A DNA stretch of 15,794 nucleotides from Hyphomicrobiales bacterium (GTDB lineage: Bacteria > Pseudomonadota > Alphaproteobacteria > Rhizobiales > Aestuariivirgaceae): positions 1 to 15,794 of the forward strand of contig JALWJW010000199.1 in the NCBI GenBank assembly GCA_026996935.1, read 5' to 3'. The translations under genes were made by a program, and so were the position numbers. Shown piece by piece: positions 1 to 6,973 of this stretch (positions are counted from its first letter, which is position 1; each line of letters begins with the position of its first letter). Below the pieces are notes generated by a model that saw only the letters and a program-made list of their open reading frames with translations, was not told the DNA's origin and did not search any database.

Positions 1-1
1 T

Positions 2-832
2 GGCTATTGGAAAGAGTTTTTCTTTGACCCCAATAGCCCGGACACTGCAAAGTATCTTATCGATTATGCGAAATGGATGACTTATGCGTATCCGATGTTT
101 TTGCTGCAATTGCCGCTCGTTACATTAATTTTATTTTCAGCGTTTAAACCTGAGTATCGTGATTTGTCGCGAGCTTGTACGCGTCTACGCACGCAAATTT
201 TGCTTGAGGGGCCGCTGAAAGCAAAAGACTGGGTTGCGATCGTTATTTTCGTTATCGTACTTTACAGTTGGATATTCTTGTCAGCTAATCTTGGCATGGG
301 TATTATCGCTATTATGGGGGCTGCAGCTTTTCTCATTGCCGGATTGGTACTGTGGGACGATGTCAACTCGGGTGTAAACTGGGGCGTAGTTTTGCTATAT
401 GCCGCTGCAATTTCACTTGGCGTGCAAATGAAAAACACTGGGGCTGCAGGCTGGATTGCCGAAAACTTCGTAACGCTCCTTGAGCCTATTGGCGCAGATT
501 CAGGCGTTGGCTTATGGGCAGCGGTTTCAATTTTAACCACCAGCGTGACCAACACCATGTCAAATGGTGCCGCTGTCGCGGTGCTTGGGCCCATTGTTCT
601 GGATCTGGCAAAAGTGTCTGGCGAAAGTCCTATCATTATCGGTTTCATAACTGCGGTTTCATCAGCCTTTGCTTATCTCACTGTTGTGGGAACCCCGGCG
701 TGCACAATCGTTTATGCATCTGGCTATCTAAAAACCACGGACTTCTTAAAAGTTGGCTGGCGTATGGTATTGATGTCAACAACTGTACTGTTGTTGATTT
801 CTTTCTTTTACTGGCCAATGTTGTCAAGCTGA
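2..832 (+). CDS. SLC13/DASS family anion:Na+ symporter, C-terminal part (5' truncated by window edge)
   Basis: The reading frame is open to the left edge, so 276 C-terminal residues are visible and the start lies outside. The protein is largely hydrophobic with about six to seven membrane segments. Two stretches identify the divalent anion:sodium symporter (SLC13/DASS) family: a serine/asparagine re-entrant motif (SNGAAVAVLGPI, about 163 residues after the first visible Met) and a later GTPACTIVYASGY motif that resembles the GTPxNxIVY loop near the second substrate/sodium site. Family members carry sulfate, dicarboxylates, citrate or similar anions across the inner membrane; the substrate cannot be read from this half. 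The stop codon is followed 12 bases later by a universal-stress protein whose Shine-Dalgarno (GAGGG) begins inside the stop, so the two are almost certainly cotranscribed. Family assignment is firm, substrate unknown. Confidence 0.85.
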   Translation, partial: GYWKEFFFDPNSPDTAKYLIDYAKWMTYAYPMFLLQLPLVTLILFSAFKPEYRDLSRACTRLRTQILLEGPLKAKDWVAIVIFVIVLYSWIFLSANLGMGIIAIMGAAAFLIAGLVLWDDVNSGVNWGVVLLYAAAISLGVQMKNTGAAGWIAENFVTLLEPIGADSGVGLWAAVSILTTSVTNTMSNGAAVAVLGPIVLDLAKVSGESPIIIGFITAVSSAFAYLTVVGTPACTIVYASGYLKTTDFLKVGWRMVLMSTTVLLLISFFYWPMLSS

Positions 833-844
833 GGGTAAAAAAAT

Positions 845-1858
845 ATGTCGATTTTTTCTCGCACCAAATTATCTGATCGCTCAGAACAGGCCGCCCAAAA
901 AACATTGTCAAATATTCGCGCGCGGCGACGTTCGAGGTTTCGCGTTTTGGCCTGTATTGATGGTTCAGAAGCATCCTTTGATACAGTACGATTTGCGGCT
1001 CGCTTAACCCCACAAGACAATAGTGCTATTGTTGTTTTGTATGTTCGCCCTATTGACAAGGGTGCAGCATCTGGAGGGCTTAATGTCAGAGTTGCACGAC
1101 AAAACCTTCTGGAAGCAGGCGGGGAGCTGCCCGGTCTGATTGCATTAAAACACAGTCTTAAAATTCTAAAAGAGGAAGGACTTGATGTTGAAAGTTGGGA
1201 GCGTGAGAACGATCATCGCGAAGCATGGGGAGACCCTGTTGGTGACAATAAAGTATTCTTTAAATCCAAAGAAGGCCGCACTGTTGTCTTAAAACTTAAG
1301 ACCGCACCTGACGTGGCTTCTGGCATTTTGGATCAGTACCACTATGGCCCCTACAACCTTATCATTATGAACGAACCATCGCGCTGGCGAGGCGAGTTTA
1401 AGTCAATTTTTGATTCTGGAGTTGTTCAGCGCGTGACAGCTTTGGCTCCATGCTCAGTTTTGATCGCCCGCGAAGAGAGTTTAGAAAACGAAGGCTTTTT
1501 AATCTACAATGATGGCACCGAGCGCGGTATGCAAGCAATTAAACGCTCAGCAATTTTAGCCCACACAATTGGTGAACCCATTACATTATTATCTGTTGCA
1601 GAAGCCCATGAAGACTGTGAGGCCGCTAAAGAAGCAAACAAAAAAGCACAAGAAATGTTAAAGTCTCTTGGTATCAAAGTCGACACATTAAAAACTACGG
1701 TTGGGGAGCCGGCAATACAAATCATCAAGGCCGGGGCCAAAAAAGAACTCATAGTCGTACCTGATGAAGGCCATTCGCGTTTAAAGCGCGCCTTTATAGG
1801 TTCAACAGCTTTCAGCGTAATCAAAGGGGCTGTTACATCGGTTATGGATGTGCGGTAA
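845..1858 (+). CDS. Tandem universal stress protein (UspA) domain protein with an insertion in domain 1
   Basis: 337 residues, predicted cytoplasmic. After a basic, Arg-rich N-terminus (about 1-35) the first Usp fold opens with RVLACIDGSEASFDTVRFAA and ends near residue 210 (APCSVLIAR). The second runs from about 217 to the end and closes with a G-x9-G-S/T nucleotide-loop pattern (GHSRLKRAFIGST); the preceding G-x2-G part is not kept. Domain 1 has no nucleotide loop and carries an extra charged stretch at about residues 112-150 between its second helix and third strand. The ATG has GAGGG 10 bases upstream, overlapping the stop of the transporter gene, so translation is probably coupled. Usp proteins bind ATP or act as regulatory partners; the tight pairing suggests, as inference, modulation of the transporter. 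Family assignment is good, role unproven. Confidence 0.8.
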   Translation: MSIFSRTKLSDRSEQAAQKTLSNIRARRRSRFRVLACIDGSEASFDTVRFAARLTPQDNSAIVVLYVRPIDKGAASGGLNVRVARQNLLEAGGELPGLIALKHSLKILKEEGLDVESWERENDHREAWGDPVGDNKVFFKSKEGRTVVLKLKTAPDVASGILDQYHYGPYNLIIMNEPSRWRGEFKSIFDSGVVQRVTALAPCSVLIAREESLENEGFLIYNDGTERGMQAIKRSAILAHTIGEPITLLSVAEAHEDCEAAKEANKKAQEMLKSLGIKVDTLKTTVGEPAIQIIKAGAKKELIVVPDEGHSRLKRAFIGSTAFSVIKGAVTSVMDVR

Positions 1859-1981
1859 TTTTCCTTTAGATGTGTTTTGCCTATGTGCTGCACTTTGTAG
1901 ATTTTAAAGAAAACAAATGAGTGACTTTAAACTTTATTGCTTTTGTTGTTGCATGGTTGGATCGCGTAGAGTGCGTTGACG

Positions 1982-2024
1982 GGTGGAAGCCACCTTACGA
2001 ATTCATGCCTGTCAGTTATCAGGC
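1982..2024. other. Gene-free stretch 1859-2090: two small hairpins of unknown role
   Basis: Between the convergent USP and FKBP genes I find no coding frame. Two short perfect hairpins lie side by side: GGTGG-AAG-CCACC at 1982-1994 and GCCTG-(8 nt)-CAGGC at 2007-2024. Neither is followed by a T-tract on either strand, so they are not ordinary terminators. They could be part of a small noncoding RNA or the 3' region of the USP message. I do not recognise a known RNA family here. Confidence 0.35.
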
Positions 2025-2026
2025 GT

Positions 2027-2059
2027 AAAAAAAAAGGGCTGATTTTCACCAGCCCTTTT
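2027..2059 (-). terminator. Rho-independent terminator of the FKBP gene
   Basis: Read on the minus strand, a ten-pair stem (AAAAGGGCTG, 8-nt loop, CAGCCCTTTT) runs into an uninterrupted run of nine T, about 31 bases after the FKBP stop codon. On the plus strand the tail is only TTTT followed by C, so it mainly serves the minus-strand gene but may also slow read-through from the USP gene. Confidence 0.85.
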
Positions 2060-2090
2060 CAACAAATTGTATGATGGGTTTATCTAAGCC

Positions 2091-2777
2091 TTACTTGACT
2101 TTAATAAGTTCAACATCAAATTTCAAAATTTCATTTGGACCAATTAAGCCACCCGCGCCGCGTGCGCCGTAACCAAGTTCTGGAGGAATGACAACCGACC
2201 ATTTATCACCAGGTTTCATCAATTGTAAAACTTCGGTCCAGCCGGGAATAACGCGATTAACAGGGAAAGTTGCAGGTTTTCCGCGATCTACTGATGAGTC
2301 AAACTTTTTGCCATTGGTCAATGTACCTGTGTAGTGGACCTCAACAGTATCGCTTGCAGTGGGGCTTTTGCCATCTGTCGGACCAGACTTAATAATTGAA
2401 TACATCAAGCCGGATGGTGTTGTTTTTACACCGTCTTTCTTCTTGTACTCTTGAAGGTAAGCTGTGTTTTCCATTTTCTTTTTCTCTTTTGCCGCCCGCA
2501 AATGTGCAGGGCCTGCTGTTACAATTTCTTTCATTTGCTCATTAGTGAACTTCGACTTTGCTGTCAACGCATCGCGCATTCCATCAGAAAAGGCTTTGTT
2601 GTCGGTTTTATCTTTGGCAAGAGATTCTTTAAGGCGGCGGCCGATTAAAAAGCCTTGCACATAACCATAATCGGCTGCAGCTTTAGCCATATCCTGTTTT
2701 GTTTCAGCTTGAGCTGGTGCCACAAAAGCAACTGAAGCTATTGTTGCCACGCCAAGCGCTGTAAAAACTGTTCTCAC
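2091..2777 (-). CDS. Periplasmic FKBP-type peptidyl-prolyl cis-trans isomerase (Mip/FkpA-like)
   Basis: 228 residues. A signal peptide is clear: basic MRT, a hydrophobic core, then APAQA with likely cleavage after Ala24. Residues about 25-110 are charged and helical, as in the N-terminal dimerisation module of Mip/FkpA proteins. About 115-228 form the FKBP fold, with TVEVHYTGTLTNGKKFDSS, the VIPGWTEVL strand-helix and the IPPELGYGARGAGG flap, ending in LKFDVELIKV. The enzyme would isomerise Xaa-Pro bonds and chaperone proteins in the periplasm. The start is GTG: the frame is closed upstream by a TAA, no ATG is available, and AAGGA lies 7-11 bases before the GTG. It sits between two terminators and so forms a single-gene transcript. 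Whether it is closer to FkpA or Mip is not decided. Confidence 0.9.
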   Translation of the reverse strand: MRTVFTALGVATIASVAFVAPAQAETKQDMAKAAADYGYVQGFLIGRRLKESLAKDKTDNKAFSDGMRDALTAKSKFTNEQMKEIVTAGPAHLRAAKEKKKMENTAYLQEYKKKDGVKTTPSGLMYSIIKSGPTDGKSPTASDTVEVHYTGTLTNGKKFDSSVDRGKPATFPVNRVIPGWTEVLQLMKPGDKWSVVIPPELGYGARGAGGLIGPNEILKFDVELIKVK

Positions 2778-2812
2778 TTTATTATCCTTGTCTTATTTTT
2801 CAAAATCCGGTC

Positions 2813-2846
2813 AAAAAAATAGCCCGACCATTCAAAATCGGACTAT
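2813..2846 (-). terminator. Rho-independent terminator after the helical repeat protein gene
   Basis: On the minus strand, ATAGTCCGA and TCGGGCTAT pair across a 10-nt loop (one mismatch) and the second arm leads into a run of seven T. It lies about 75 bases past the stop of the 2923-3903 gene and just upstream of the FKBP start, separating the two transcripts. The FKBP promoter must therefore lie in or very near this short interval; I cannot fix its boxes. Confidence 0.75.
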
Positions 2847-2922
2847 ATAGATTATATTGCTCTGAAACAGATAAATTTACGTAATAAATCTATTTTTACT
2901 GGAACGGTACCAAGGGGTGGTA

Positions 2923-3903
2923 TTAGCCCTGCATGGCATCAAGGTATTCTTCAAGATGCTCAACATTTTCAAAACGCATCCAGCCTTCATCGGTTTCTGC
3001 TTCAACGGTATTATCTGAAAGAACCCGCGCAGGACGTTCTCTAATGATCAATTCTTCAACAACATACAATTGATCAGGGTCTTCTGCGTCAGCAACAACT
3101 TCGGCCTGCTGTTCACCGTCTACAGTTTCTGACGTTTCTGGAATGGAGGTTGTTTCTTCAACAAGTTCACTTACGGCCTCTTTTGCATCTTGTGCGGTTT
3201 CTGTCACGCCTTTAACGGCATCTTTCGCGATATCGCTTACAGCATTACCGGCATCGCCAGTGATCTCTTTTGCGCTGTCAGCAAAATCACTTGCAGTTTC
3301 AGTAACCGCACTTGCAGCATCGGCGGTTTTTTCCTTTGCTGCATCTTTTGCATTTGCAAACATATCTTCAACACTATCACTTACTGTTTCAGCTTTATCA
3401 GCAACAATATCGGTTGTATCACTGACAGCATCAGACGTTGCGCTGGTGGCTTTACTCACTTTATCTTTTGCTACTTCTTTAGCTTCTGCTGCAGCTTCTG
3501 CAACTTTATCAATCGCACTATCAACACCCTGGGCAGCTTTATCCAACTGGCTTCCAACCGTGCTGGCGGCAACGCCAGTTGCGGCCCCCACTGCACCGCC
3601 AATTGCACCGGCTTTCAGCGGTTGAAATGCGGGAGAACGAGCATCACTTTGAGCACCCTGCTGCGGGTTATCATGGCCGACAGACGCACGTTGATTTAAT
3701 TGATTTGCGGGTAGAGCCATTTTTTCAACAGCATCAACAACACCGCCAAGTCCTAATATTACGAAACCTCCAACAAGCAGAGTTGCTGCTAAACCAAGGT
3801 TTAGACCAATGAGAACATTACCATAGTCGAGTTGTGAAACCCCTCCGACAATAACTCCAAGAATTACGAATATCGCGCCTGCGATGGACAAGATGGTTTT
3901 CAT
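2923..3903 (-). CDS. Membrane-anchored, LEA-like helical repeat protein with a conserved-looking C-terminal module
   Basis: 326 residues, function unknown. Visible order: two membrane segments (about 4-24 and 31-55); a Gln/Asn-rich linker (60-95); a Gly/Ala-rich stretch (97-118) that could be a third, glycine-zipper-type membrane segment; a long Ala/Lys/Asp/Ser/Thr-rich region (119-251) of recurring units such as KDAAKEKTADAAS and SDIAKDAVKGV, typical of LEA- or apolipoprotein-like amphipathic helices; an acidic linker (252-285); and an ordered end (286-326) with RERPARVLSDNTVEAETDEG, WMRF and LEEYLDAM. The end looks like a small folded domain, and I infer it is the constrained part. A cytoplasmic, envelope-associated helical tether or stress-protective role is possible but unproven. 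ATG has a GGA-type site about 4 bases upstream with AAGGG further up. It has its own terminator. Confidence 0.75.
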   Translation of the reverse strand: MKTILSIAGAIFVILGVIVGGVSQLDYGNVLIGLNLGLAATLLVGGFVILGLGGVVDAVEKMALPANQLNQRASVGHDNPQQGAQSDARSPAFQPLKAGAIGGAVGAATGVAASTVGSQLDKAAQGVDSAIDKVAEAAAEAKEVAKDKVSKATSATSDAVSDTTDIVADKAETVSDSVEDMFANAKDAAKEKTADAASAVTETASDFADSAKEITGDAGNAVSDIAKDAVKGVTETAQDAKEAVSELVEETTSIPETSETVDGEQQAEVVADAEDPDQLYVVEELIIRERPARVLSDNTVEAETDEGWMRFENVEHLEEYLDAMQG

Positions 3904-3930
3904 TTTCCAAGCCCTTAAAAATTAATCTGC

Positions 3931-3958
3931 CTTAACACTTGCCGTGATTTGCGTTAAG
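3931..3958. promoter_or_regulatory. Inverted repeat upstream of the helical repeat protein gene
   Basis: CTTAAC (3931-3936) and GTTAAG (3953-3958) form a perfect 6-bp inverted repeat with a 16-bp spacer, 28-55 bases upstream of the ATG. This is where a promoter would lie, and the spacing fits a dimeric regulator on one face of the helix. A repeat this short and AT-rich can occur by chance. Confidence 0.25.
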
Positions 3959-3991
3959 TTTCTGTAAACCCTAATGCAATTTGTCAGATTT

Positions 3992-4018
3992 TCAAAATCC
4001 AGTCGCTTTTTACGCTGG
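3992..4018 (-). terminator. Weak hairpin, possible terminator of the torD-like gene
   Basis: On the minus strand a CCAG-CG stem with one bulged base and a 7-nt loop closes at CTGG, followed by ATTTTG. It begins 9 bases past the stop of the 4027-4614 gene. The stem is short and the T-run is only four, so it is a marginal intrinsic terminator. Confidence 0.35.
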
Positions 4019-4026
4019 CTTTTGCC

Positions 4027-4614
4027 TTAGATCATTTCAAATGCCGAGGCCTCTATATCCATAAAGGCAGCCCCAATTGCACCCACACCAGTATAAAAAA
4101 CGGAATGACGAGCTCTTTGAAGGTCATTGAAAAAATCTTTAGCCCAGCCAGCGATATGGGTGAAGAAGAATTCTTTTTGCTCTTCCAGGGATACGGGTTG
4201 AATAAAATCACCCAAAATCATACCGGCCATCATTTCACACAATGCAGCAATATGGTCCTCAGGTTCATCAACATCACCGCGCATCCCAATACCAACGCGG
4301 TTCATATCATCACGTAACTGACTAAGAGATTGTTTATAAGTTGGCCCTTTAAGATAGGCTGACCCATACGGCTCCAATTCACCTGCATCGGTACCGATAA
4401 ACAAGGCGTGATACTCAATGTCAATTTCAGCAGATGTGGTTTTTTTTGCTAACATGGCAAGACTGCCAACGGCCCGACCAAGAACAGTTTCATCACCGCG
4501 CATGGTCGCCAGCATGGCTAAGTTTTCTTCATCAGGTGCCGCACGCAGCAATACTGCAAGCAAGCGATAGACATCTGCTCTTAATACATCTTCAACAGAA
4601 ACATCTGATTGCAT
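4027..4614 (-). CDS. TorD/DmsD-family molecular chaperone
   Basis: 195 residues, all-helical and cytoplasmic. Family signatures are visible: LRADVYRLLAVLL near the N-terminus, EYHALFIG followed by ELEPYGSAYLKG in the middle, and the EPEDHIAALCEMMAG motif, which corresponds to the conserved E-P-x-D-H motif of TorD-type redox-enzyme maturation proteins. These chaperones bind the twin-arginine signal or apo-form of a molybdenum enzyme (TMAO/DMSO reductase, formate dehydrogenase) and hold it for cofactor insertion. No molybdoenzyme or cofactor gene lies in the window, so the client is unknown. The start has no good Shine-Dalgarno, but no alternative start fits the family N-terminus. TTGACT about 65-70 bases upstream could be a -35 box, with no clear -10. 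It is separated from mrp by a strong terminator. Confidence 0.8.
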   Translation of the reverse strand: MQSDVSVEDVLRADVYRLLAVLLRAAPDEENLAMLATMRGDETVLGRAVGSLAMLAKKTTSAEIDIEYHALFIGTDAGELEPYGSAYLKGPTYKQSLSQLRDDMNRVGIGMRGDVDEPEDHIAALCEMMAGMILGDFIQPVSLEEQKEFFFTHIAGWAKDFFNDLQRARHSVFYTGVGAIGAAFMDIEASAFEMI

Positions 4615-4700
4615 TGTGAAATAATTATCTTTCTGTGTCCGTCCCCTTCCTGTTATTATGGGCTATTTTTCAGATTTGGGCCATAGTCAATTTTGATAAT

Positions 4701-4731
4701 AAAAAAGGCCGCAGGTCTGATACCCGCGGCC
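4701..4731 (-). terminator. Strong rho-independent terminator of mrp
   Basis: On the minus strand, GGCCGCGGGT pairs with ACCTGCGGCC (one G-T wobble) across a 5-nt loop and is followed by six T. It lies 24 bases beyond the mrp stop codon and marks the end of the iclR-mrp unit. Confidence 0.92.
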
Positions 4732-4754
4732 CTGTATCTTCATATTTTCAGATT

Positions 4755-5903
4755 CTATTCCATAACGATTTTCGGACCTGTTGGGGCAGGTTTACCGTCC
4801 ACAGCTTCCCAAATCTCTTTTGCAATCTCTTTATAAACTTTTGCATGGGGGCCATCGGGAACGGTGGCAACAATAGGTTGACCATTGTCTGAACGCTCGC
4901 GAATTTCTTTATCCAAAGGAATTTCACCAAGGAATGGCAGATCAAGTTTTTTGGCTTCGTCACGCGCGCCACCATGCCCAAAAATTTCGTGACGGGCATC
5001 ACATTTATCACAAATGAAATAACTCATATTCTCAACAATACCTAAAACTGGCACGGATACCTTCAAGAACATGTTCAGCCCCTTGCGAGCATCAATCAGT
5101 GACAAATCTTGAGGGGTTGAAACAATAACAGCACCGGCAAGCGGGGTTTGCTGAGCAATTGACAATTGCGCATCGCCTGTTCCGGGTGGCATGTCAATCA
5201 TCATAATGTCAATTTCGCCCCACTCTACATCATTGAGCATTTGTTGAAGAGCTGACTGCACCATAGGGCCACGCCAAATCATGGGTGTATCTTCTTCAAC
5301 AAGAAAGCCCATAGACATGGCTTTTAACCCATAAGCTTCTGCTGGCTGTAATTTACCTTCAGATGTTGGATCTTGAGTAGGTAAAGTTTTCTCACCAATA
5401 AGACGAGGCAATGATGGCCCGTAAACATCGGCATCAAGCACAGCCACCTTCAAACCCAGCGCAGCCATTCCCAAAGCAAGGTTGATGGTTGTTGTTGATT
5501 TACCAACACCACCTTTGCCCGAAGCAACGGCAACCAAATGTTTGACACCTGGAACTTTACCTGCTTCAGGTGCCGCCCCTTGGGTTTTTGCACCGCGCGG
5601 GGTGCCCATTGTATCGCCTTGAGCATTTGGTGCTGCTGCTCCATTGCTGGCTGGCTTTTCAGCCGTTAGCGCGACCATAACTTTATCAACACCTTCAATT
5701 TCAGATACGGCGCGTTCTGCTGCCAAGCGCATTGGTTCAAGTTCTTTAGCCCGGTTTGCATCAACCGATAAGCCAAACATGACATTGCCACCGGTAATCA
5801 CAATTTCAGTTACAATATTTCTTGAGACAAGATCGCCGTCAAGGTCTGGTCCTTTTACTTGTGACAGTGCATCAAGCACCTGTTGTTTGGTAATTTCAGT
5901 CAT
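4755..5903 (-). CDS. mrp: Mrp/ApbC/NBP35-family Fe-S cluster carrier P-loop ATPase
   Basis: 382 residues, cytoplasmic. Residues 1-80 form the MIP18/DUF59 domain found at the front of bacterial Mrp proteins, followed by an Ala/Gly/Pro-rich linker (about 82-118). The ATPase domain has a deviant Walker A, GKGGVGKS (129-136), AVLDADVYGPS (switch region, about 154-164), IDMPPGTGD (Walker B/switch II, 236-244) and a C-x2-C pair, Cys298 and Cys301, which binds a bridging [4Fe-4S] cluster between subunits in this family. Mrp proteins carry or transfer Fe-S clusters to apo-enzymes in an ATP-dependent manner. The ATG has GGAG 8-11 bases upstream. It follows the IclR gene by 23 bp on the same strand and ends at a strong terminator. 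Identification is firm; the client proteins are unknown. Confidence 0.95.
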   Translation of the reverse strand: MTEITKQQVLDALSQVKGPDLDGDLVSRNIVTEIVITGGNVMFGLSVDANRAKELEPMRLAAERAVSEIEGVDKVMVALTAEKPASNGAAAPNAQGDTMGTPRGAKTQGAAPEAGKVPGVKHLVAVASGKGGVGKSTTTINLALGMAALGLKVAVLDADVYGPSLPRLIGEKTLPTQDPTSEGKLQPAEAYGLKAMSMGFLVEEDTPMIWRGPMVQSALQQMLNDVEWGEIDIMMIDMPPGTGDAQLSIAQQTPLAGAVIVSTPQDLSLIDARKGLNMFLKVSVPVLGIVENMSYFICDKCDARHEIFGHGGARDEAKKLDLPFLGEIPLDKEIRERSDNGQPIVATVPDGPHAKVYKEIAKEIWEAVDGKPAPTGPKIVME

Positions 5904-5926
5904 AATTTGCTCCGATTGACTTTATA

Positions 5927-6775
5927 TTAGTTTTGTTGGCTTTTTAAGGAAGGCTCAATGCCACCCAATTCTTTAGTAATTTCTAATGCGATTTTTCTGA
6001 CCGACTGACCCAGCGCTTCAATCCGTTCACGAGAAATGCGCGCGGTTGGTCCAGACAGTGAAATGCCCGCCAATGGTGTCGCGTTCTCATCATAAACAGC
6101 CGCAGCAATACAACGAAGGCCAACAGCAACTTCTTCATCGTCTACGGCATATCCCTGCTTACGGATTTTCATTAGTTCGCGGTGTAAATCTTCTTTATTG
6201 GTTAAAGTGTGGGTTGTCTCTCTGCTAAAAGACAATTGTTCCACAGTTTTTTCTAACTGTATGTCAGATTTAGAGGCCAATAGCATTTTGCCAATGCCCG
6301 AGCAATGCATACTTGCGCGCCCGCCAGGACCGGCAATTGCCCGCATCATTTTTTGAGTTTCAACTTGTGATAAATAAACAATTTCAGCACGATCTTCGAC
6401 AGCCAATGAAACAGTTTCACCCTCGTTCTGCATCAATAAACGCATGAACGGGCGGGCAATCGTTACAAGATCACGTGAACGCACAAAAGCCGACCCGACC
6501 CGAAAAGCCTGAACCCCGATCAACCAGACAGAGCGCTCTGAATCATAACGAACAAAACGCTCATTTTGCATGGTTGTTAAAAGCCGGTGGACCGTTGAAT
6601 TGGCTAAACCCACTGTTTTGGCCAATTCAGACAAGGTTAAACCTTGAGAATAATAGGATAATGCGTTGAGCAAAGTAATAGACCGGGTCACAGATTGTAC
6701 CTGTCCGGCAGCCCGCAAAGATTCTTTGCTGGCAATTGTAAAATCCGTCTTATCTTCACTAATTTCAGATGGCAT
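5927..6775 (-). CDS. IclR-family transcriptional regulator
   Basis: 282 residues. The N-terminal winged helix-turn-helix is at about 28-88 (SVTRSITLLNAL, then LTLSELAKTVGLANSTVHRL as recognition segment). From about 95 to 275 lies the IclR effector-binding domain, with the ASMHCSGIGKMLLA segment and GYAVDDEEVAVGLRCIAAAV, both typical of the family; IclR effector domains bind small organic acids or aromatic compounds. An in-frame TTG at 6778 precedes the ATG at 6775; I prefer the ATG, with AGGG 8 bases upstream. Its upstream region holds a promoter overlapped by two inverted repeats, suggesting autoregulation, as is common in this family. The next gene downstream is mrp (23 bp). No catabolic operon adjoins it, so the ligand and targets cannot be inferred. 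Confidence 0.92.
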   Translation of the reverse strand: MPSEISEDKTDFTIASKESLRAAGQVQSVTRSITLLNALSYYSQGLTLSELAKTVGLANSTVHRLLTTMQNERFVRYDSERSVWLIGVQAFRVGSAFVRSRDLVTIARPFMRLLMQNEGETVSLAVEDRAEIVYLSQVETQKMMRAIAGPGGRASMHCSGIGKMLLASKSDIQLEKTVEQLSFSRETTHTLTNKEDLHRELMKIRKQGYAVDDEEVAVGLRCIAAAVYDENATPLAGISLSGPTARISRERIEALGQSVRKIALEITKELGGIEPSLKSQQN

Positions 6776-6827
6776 CAAAAATACCCTACTAACGCTGTCA
6801 ACTTTCCCACATTCTGGTCATCGTAAC

Positions 6828-6875
6828 GCAATATGGAATGTATATTTAAATAATCTAATATTGCAATCCATGCAA
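6828..6875 (-). promoter_or_regulatory. Promoter and candidate operators of the IclR gene
   Basis: On the minus strand, TTGCAA (6861-6866) and TATACA (6839-6844) are separated by 16 bp and resemble -35 and -10 boxes (four of six each). TTGCA-ATCCA-TGCAA (6861-6875) overlaps the -35. GCAATAT (6828-6834) and ATATTGC (6858-6864) are a perfect 7-bp inverted repeat bracketing the -10. Binding at either would block RNA polymerase, which fits negative autoregulation. Confidence 0.45.
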
Positions 6876-6973
6876 CGGCAAATAGCTCTCTGCGACTAAA
6901 AGGTAATGAAAATACATATCCAGCAACGCTTAAACGCACCCAAATGTAGGCGGGTTTCCCTGGTACTTTCAGT

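Noticed and set aside
1930..2030. Calling the hairpin region a 6S RNA or a tRNA
   Set aside because: It lacks the long double-stranded flanks around a central bubble needed for 6S RNA and has no acceptor stem, anticodon arm or T-arm motif.
3143..3699. Two long open frames on the plus strand opposite the helical repeat protein (160 and 169 residues)
   Set aside because: They are by-products of the biased Ala/Lys/Asp/Ser codons of the minus-strand gene; they are low-complexity and lack ribosome-binding sites, and the minus-strand product has membrane helices and an ordered end.
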